From contig JANJUA010000192.1 in NCBI GenBank assembly GCA_024710825.1, positions 1-9,498 of the forward strand: a DNA stretch of 9,498 nt, in the 5' to 3' direction. Source of the DNA: Solirubrobacteraceae bacterium (GTDB lineage Bacteria; Actinomycetota; Thermoleophilia; Solirubrobacterales; Solirubrobacteraceae). Shown here piece by piece: positions 6,632 through 9,498 of the stretch; the stretch's first letter is position 1, and the number at the start of each line of letters is the position of its first letter. Both the position numbers and the translations under genes were made by a program. The notes below the pieces were generated by a model. The model ran no database searches and was not told the origin of the DNA. It saw nothing but the letters and a program-made list of their open reading frames with translations.

Positions 6632-7126
6632 TCAGGGCTCGAACGATACGACGTCCTCGACGGGCGCCCGCCGGGGCGGCGCCTTGTCCTGGCGCGCCGC
6701 TCCGAGATACAGCAGGCCGACGAACCGCTCGTCGGCGGGGATTCCGACGGCGTCGCGGCCCTCGGGCGTCCGCAGCACCCCCGGCGTGCGCCAATAGCCG
6801 ACGAGCCCGCGCCCGTGCGCGGCGAGCAGCACGATGTACGCGGCGCAGCCCGCGGCGAGCAGGTCCTCCTCGTCGTCGCCGACGACCGAGACGACGACGA
6901 GCGTCGGCGCCCGGTCGATCTTCTTCGCGCCCTCCGGGCCGGCGGCGCGCCTCAGCGCCGCGCGCGACTCCGGGCCGACGACGCGGAAGCGCCACGGGTT
7001 CGTCAGGTGGTGGTTGGGGGCCCAGCGAGCCAGCTCGAAGAGCTCGGTGAGCGTCTCGCGGTCCACCGGCTCCGGCCCGAAGACCTTGTGGGTGCGGCGG
7101 GTGCGGATCGCCTCCTCGAGCTCCAT
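6632..7126 (-). CDS. Small nitroreductase-family flavoprotein (YdjA-like)
   Basis: This 164-residue, single-domain member of the nitroreductase superfamily is likely FMN-dependent, using NAD(P)H to reduce nitro compounds, quinones or similar acceptors in the cytoplasm. Residues 8-12 (RTRRT) match the N-terminal FMN-phosphate-binding Arg pattern. LARWAPNHHLTNPWRFRVV (32-50) corresponds to the conserved APxxxxxxPWRF block. AAYIVLLAAHGRGLVGYWR (95-113) and a late GLLYLG (137-142) match the second half of short YdjA-type enzymes. I chose the ATG at 7126 because GAGGAG lies 8 nt upstream. A GTG at 7135 in the same frame would overlap the upstream stop as GTGA but leaves no SD spacing. It ends the upstream operon. 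True substrate unknown. Confidence 0.85.
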   Translation of the reverse strand: MELEEAIRTRRTHKVFGPEPVDRETLTELFELARWAPNHHLTNPWRFRVVGPESRAALRRAAGPEGAKKIDRAPTLVVVSVVGDDEEDLLAAGCAAYIVLLAAHGRGLVGYWRTPGVLRTPEGRDAVGIPADERFVGLLYLGAARQDKAPPRRAPVEDVVSFEP

Positions 7127-7131
7127 TCGGC

Positions 7132-7737
7132 TCACTCCTCGTCTTCGTCTTCGTCCTCGTAGAGCGACTCGCGGGCCAGCTCCTCGCCGGAGGCGTTGAA
7201 GAGCCTGATCTCGAGGAAGTCGCCGCGGTAGTCGTCGGGGGCGAGCAGCGTGAAGCGCCCGTCTCCGGTGAGCGTGCACTGGTCGACGGCGAGGTCGGCC
7301 AGCTCCGCGGTGGCGACTGCGCCGCCCGGCACCAGCGGCACGCCCCACACGAGCGTCATCGCGGCGACCGCGCCCTGCTCGCCGCGCCAGCCGCCCACGA
7401 CCTCGTCGCAGAGGTCGAGGCGCCAGTCGGGGTTGTTCTCCGCCGTCTCGTCGGTCACGTCGACGACGGCGCGCAGCGCGTCCGGCTCGCCGCCCTCGGC
7501 CGCGGGCCGGAAGGAGACGACGCCGAAGACCTCGCGGTCGTCGGGCGTGCGCGCGGTGGCGGGCACGTAGGTGCGGCCGTGCCAGGTGCGGTCGGGGAAC
7601 CAGGCGATCTCGCCGAACGGCTCCTCGAGCGCGTCGCGCAGCTCGGCGGCCAGGCGGTCCGCCCAGCGGCCGTAGGGGGCGGTCTCCTGCGGCGGCTCGG
7701 CGGCGAAGCGGGGGACGATGCGTTGCTCAGGGGGCAT
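7132..7737 (-). CDS. Uncharacterised 201-residue protein with acidic C-terminal tail
   Basis: I do not recognise this family. The protein has no signal peptide or membrane helix and is probably cytoplasmic. The N-terminal third includes APYGRWADRLAAELRDALE (20-38), a likely amphipathic helix, and GEIAWFPDRTWHGRTYVP (42-59), rich in aromatics. The middle alternates short hydrophobic strands: VFGVVSF (70-76), LRAVVDVTDE (88-97) and AMTLVWGVPLVPG (126-138). It ends in YEDEDEDEE (193-201), encoded by a short tandem repeat. Cys110 and Cys154 are the only cysteines. The ATG at 7737 overlaps the end of dtd by 11 nt and has no clear SD, so translational coupling is likely. Its last codons supply the GAGGAG SD of the nitroreductase gene. 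Composition and frame support a real gene; the function is unknown. Confidence 0.75.
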   Translation of the reverse strand: MPPEQRIVPRFAAEPPQETAPYGRWADRLAAELRDALEEPFGEIAWFPDRTWHGRTYVPATARTPDDREVFGVVSFRPAAEGGEPDALRAVVDVTDETAENNPDWRLDLCDEVVGGWRGEQGAVAAMTLVWGVPLVPGGAVATAELADLAVDQCTLTGDGRFTLLAPDDYRGDFLEIRLFNASGEELARESLYEDEDEDEE

Positions 7738-8164
7738 GGGGGGCCGAACCGTAGTCCACGAGCAGCGTCACCGGTCCGTCGTTGACCAGCTCGACCTCCA
7801 TGTGGGCGCCGAAAACGCCGCGCTGAGCGGCGAGGCGGTCGCAGACGCGCTCGTAGAGCTCGTTCGCGCGGGCGGGCTCGGCGGCGGCGACGAAGCTCGG
7901 GCGGTTGCCCTTGCGCGTGTCGCCGAGCAGGGTGAACTGGCTGACGCACAGCACCTCGCGCTCGCCGAGCGGCTCGTTCATGCGACCGTCGGCGTCCGGG
8001 AAGACGCGCAGCGCGCGGAGCTTGTCCGCGACGCGATCGGCGACCGCCTCGTCGTCGCCGTGGCCGACGCCGAGCAGCACCAGCAGTCCCGGCCCGATCG
8101 CCGCCACCTCCGCGCCGTCGACGCGCACGGCCGCGCGGCTCACGCGCTGCACGAGCGCCCTCAC
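7727..8164 (-). CDS. dtd: D-aminoacyl-tRNA deacylase
   Basis: Dtd hydrolyses D-amino acids (and glycine mischarged on tRNA-Ala) from tRNA, a chiral proofreading step, and acts as a homodimer. This protein has 145 residues, the usual size. The N-terminus MRALVQRVSRAAVRVDG is typical. The active-site motifs are intact: SQFTL (75-79), KGNRPSF (85-91) and the cross-subunit Gly-cisPro element in NDGPVTLLVD (128-137; G130-P131), which enforces D-chirality. The open frame extends 16 residues upstream, but that Arg-rich stretch is not family-like. I chose the GTG at 8164, which overlaps the upstream permease stop as GTGA, with a G-rich sequence just upstream. The 3' end overlaps the unknown gene by 11 nt. 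Confidence 0.96.
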   Translation of the reverse strand: MRALVQRVSRAAVRVDGAEVAAIGPGLLVLLGVGHGDDEAVADRVADKLRALRVFPDADGRMNEPLGEREVLCVSQFTLLGDTRKGNRPSFVAAAEPARANELYERVCDRLAAQRGVFGAHMEVELVNDGPVTLLVDYGSAPHAP

Positions 8165-9078
8165 AGCGCCCCCGCCACGACGGCGATCGGAAGGGCGGCG
8201 GCGGTCGTCCACGTGACCGCCGCCGCGGCCAGCCGCAGGTCGAGCAGGTAGGCGTGGGCGAGCACCAGCGAGTTGATCGCGGAGGGCATGGCGGCCTGGA
8301 CGAGATACGCATCGGGCACGTCGACGATCATCGCCGACAGGACCAGCATGAGCAGCGGCGCCAGCACCAGCCGCAGACCCATGACCGTCGCGACCGGGGC
8401 GTCGAGCCTCGGCGGGAGGCCGAGCGCGCCGTCCTCGGCCTCGGTCGCGAGCGTGATGCCGACGAGCAGGAACCCCACCGGCAGGAGGGCGTAGACCAGG
8501 ACGTGAGCCACGTCGAGGAGGACGTCCGGGGCCAGGGCGTCGGGGGCGAGCAGGCCGGCGATGACGGCGTACAGCGGCGGGTTGCGCAGGAAGGCGCGCA
8601 GTCGCGCCGCCCCCGAGGCGGCGGGCCGGGGGCTGAACGCCGCGCCGACGAGGAAGCCGGCCACGACGAACATGGGGCCGCTGACGGCCGCGTCGAACGC
8701 CACCGCCGGACCCAGCGCGCCCGGGCCCAGCAGCGCCGCGACGAGCGGCACGCCGAGGAAGCCGGTGTTCGAGAGCATCACGCAGCAGATGAGCGCCCCG
8801 ACGGCGGGCCGGGGCAGGCGGAGCAGCCGGCTGCCGATGAGGTACGCGGCCACGCCGACGGCGGCCTGGACCACGTACGCCAGGCCCAGCCCGACGCCTA
8901 CCCCCACGGTCAGCTCGAGCCGGGCCACGATGAAGAACGACGCGAACGGCACGGCGAACCAGAGGACGAAGCGCACGATCAGCCGCGAGACGCGGCGGGC
9001 GTCGATGCGCGAGCGGCGCTCGATCGCCACCCCCGCGGCCACCGAGACGGCGATCACGGCGACGACGAGGCCGATCAA
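8161..9078 (-). CDS. AEC-family (auxin efflux carrier-like) permease
   Basis: This 305-residue hydrophobic protein has about ten predicted membrane segments in two halves, with a hydrophilic stretch at about 149-166 between them. Family marks include LSNTGFLGVPLVAAL (102-116) in the first half, and QAAMPSAINSLVLAHAYLLD (261-280) followed by LAAAAVTWTTAAALPI in the second half. These are typical of bacterial members of the auxin efflux carrier family (PF03547, malonate/malate carrier type). Bacterial members export or exchange organic acids and other small molecules; the substrate here cannot be deduced. The start is a TTG at 9078 that overlaps the preceding stop as TTGA; GGAG lies about 10 nt upstream. 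It overlaps dtd by 4 nt at its 3' end. Confidence 0.88.
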   Translation of the reverse strand: MIGLVVAVIAVSVAAGVAIERRSRIDARRVSRLIVRFVLWFAVPFASFFIVARLELTVGVGVGLGLAYVVQAAVGVAAYLIGSRLLRLPRPAVGALICCVMLSNTGFLGVPLVAALLGPGALGPAVAFDAAVSGPMFVVAGFLVGAAFSPRPAASGAARLRAFLRNPPLYAVIAGLLAPDALAPDVLLDVAHVLVYALLPVGFLLVGITLATEAEDGALGLPPRLDAPVATVMGLRLVLAPLLMLVLSAMIVDVPDAYLVQAAMPSAINSLVLAHAYLLDLRLAAAAVTWTTAAALPIAVVAGAL

Positions 9079-9498
9079 GCGTCGCGCAGCTCCGCCGCAG
9101 CGCGCTCGGGCGCGACGACGTTCAGGTTCAGCCCGGTGCCGAGCTCCAGCCCGGCGAGGTGGGTGAGCCGCGGCAGCACGTCGATGCGCCAGCAGAAGCG
9201 GTCCGCTCCGCTCGGCGCGGTTCGGACCCAGAGGTTCAGCGGCGGGCTGTGGCCGAGCCGGCGGGCGAGCCGGTTGAGGGCGTCGTGCAGGAGCGCGGCT
9301 CCCGAGGGCGCCCCCTCGGACTCGAAGCGGGGCTCGGGGCGGCGCGGCGCGATCATCAGCTGATAGGGGACGCGTGAGGCGTACGGGGCGAGGCAGACCG
9401 CCTCGTCGTCGTAGGCCACCAGCCGCTCGCGGCGGCGGACCTCGTCCTGAACCAGGTCGCCGAGCAGGTTGCCGCCCATCGTGCGCGTCGCATAGGCG
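9075..9498 (-). CDS. GalT/HIT-like nucleotidyltransferase, C-terminal part (5' end beyond window)
   Basis: The frame enters open from the right edge, giving about 140 C-terminal residues; the N-terminal half with the expected catalytic HPH-type motif is outside the window. Visible blocks resemble the second half of bacterial galactose-1-phosphate uridylyltransferases: RERLVAYDDEAVCLAPYASR followed by PYQLMIAPRR, then FCWRIDVLPRLTHLAGLEL and GTGLNLNVVAPERAAAEL at the C-terminus. Classical GalT would transfer UMP between glucose-1-P and galactose-1-P (Leloir pathway). The FCWRID segment lacks the histidines of the HWHIE-type motif in this position, so a related nucleotidyltransferase or phosphorylase is equally possible. 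An internal ATG at 9479 exists, but upstream codons remain open and family-like, so it is not taken as the start. It overlaps the AEC gene by 4 nt. Confidence 0.75.
   Translation of the reverse strand, partial: AYATRTMGGNLLGDLVQDEVRRRERLVAYDDEAVCLAPYASRVPYQLMIAPRRPEPRFESEGAPSGAALLHDALNRLARRLGHSPPLNLWVRTAPSGADRFCWRIDVLPRLTHLAGLELGTGLNLNVVAPERAAAELRDA

Noticed and set aside
7124..7135. GTG at 7135 as the nitroreductase start
   Set aside because: It would give a GTGA overlap, but the GAGGAG sequence abuts it with no spacing; the ATG at 7126 has ideal spacing.

Overview
The window is very GC-rich. Every gene I can support is on the minus strand, so transcription runs from high to low coordinates. 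High GC, GTG and TTG starts, and pervasive 4-nt stop/start overlaps suggest a high-GC actinobacterium. The GalT-like protein and the Cys-containing solute-binding protein resemble those I associate with Thermoleophilia/Solirubrobacterales, but that lineage call is inference from protein style, not a search.

Layout in the direction of transcription. (1) 9498 to 6632: a compact run of five genes, namely the C-terminal part of a GalT/HIT-like nucleotidyltransferase (cut by the window edge), an AEC-family permease, D-aminoacyl-tRNA deacylase (dtd), an unrecognised 201-residue protein with an acidic tail, and a small nitroreductase. Neighbours overlap by 4, 4 and 11 nt or are 5 nt apart, so this is almost certainly one transcript. 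(2) 6631 to 6486: a 146-nt intergenic region with short inverted repeats, a TTGACT box and a strong Shine-Dalgarno (SD) sequence that sits too far from the next start. (3) 6485 to 594: a complete oligopeptide/dipeptide-type ABC importer in the order permease C, binding lipoprotein A, permease B, ATPase D, ATPase F. A 13-bp hairpin separates the binding protein from permease B. (4) 570 to 497: tRNA-Arg(CCT), without encoded CCA, 23 nt after the transporter. (5) 476 to 1: the N-terminal part of a polytopic membrane protein resembling the LPG-synthase transmembrane/UPF0104 family, starting 20 nt after the tRNA and running off the left edge.

How the genes work together: the importer is self-contained. 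The lipoprotein captures substrate outside the membrane, DppB and DppC form the channel, and DppD and DppF hydrolyse ATP. The upstream operon mixes housekeeping functions (D-amino-acid proofreading, a flavin reductase, a carrier) and its genes have no obvious common pathway.

I found no CRISPR array, insertion sequence or clear new defence system. The points most worth checking are in the transporter: a His in place of one cysteine of the predicted DppD iron-sulfur motif, a glycine-rich change just after the DppD H-loop, the permuted gene order, a hairpin that buries the dppB SD, and a possible SD-led mini-ORF overlapping the dppC start.
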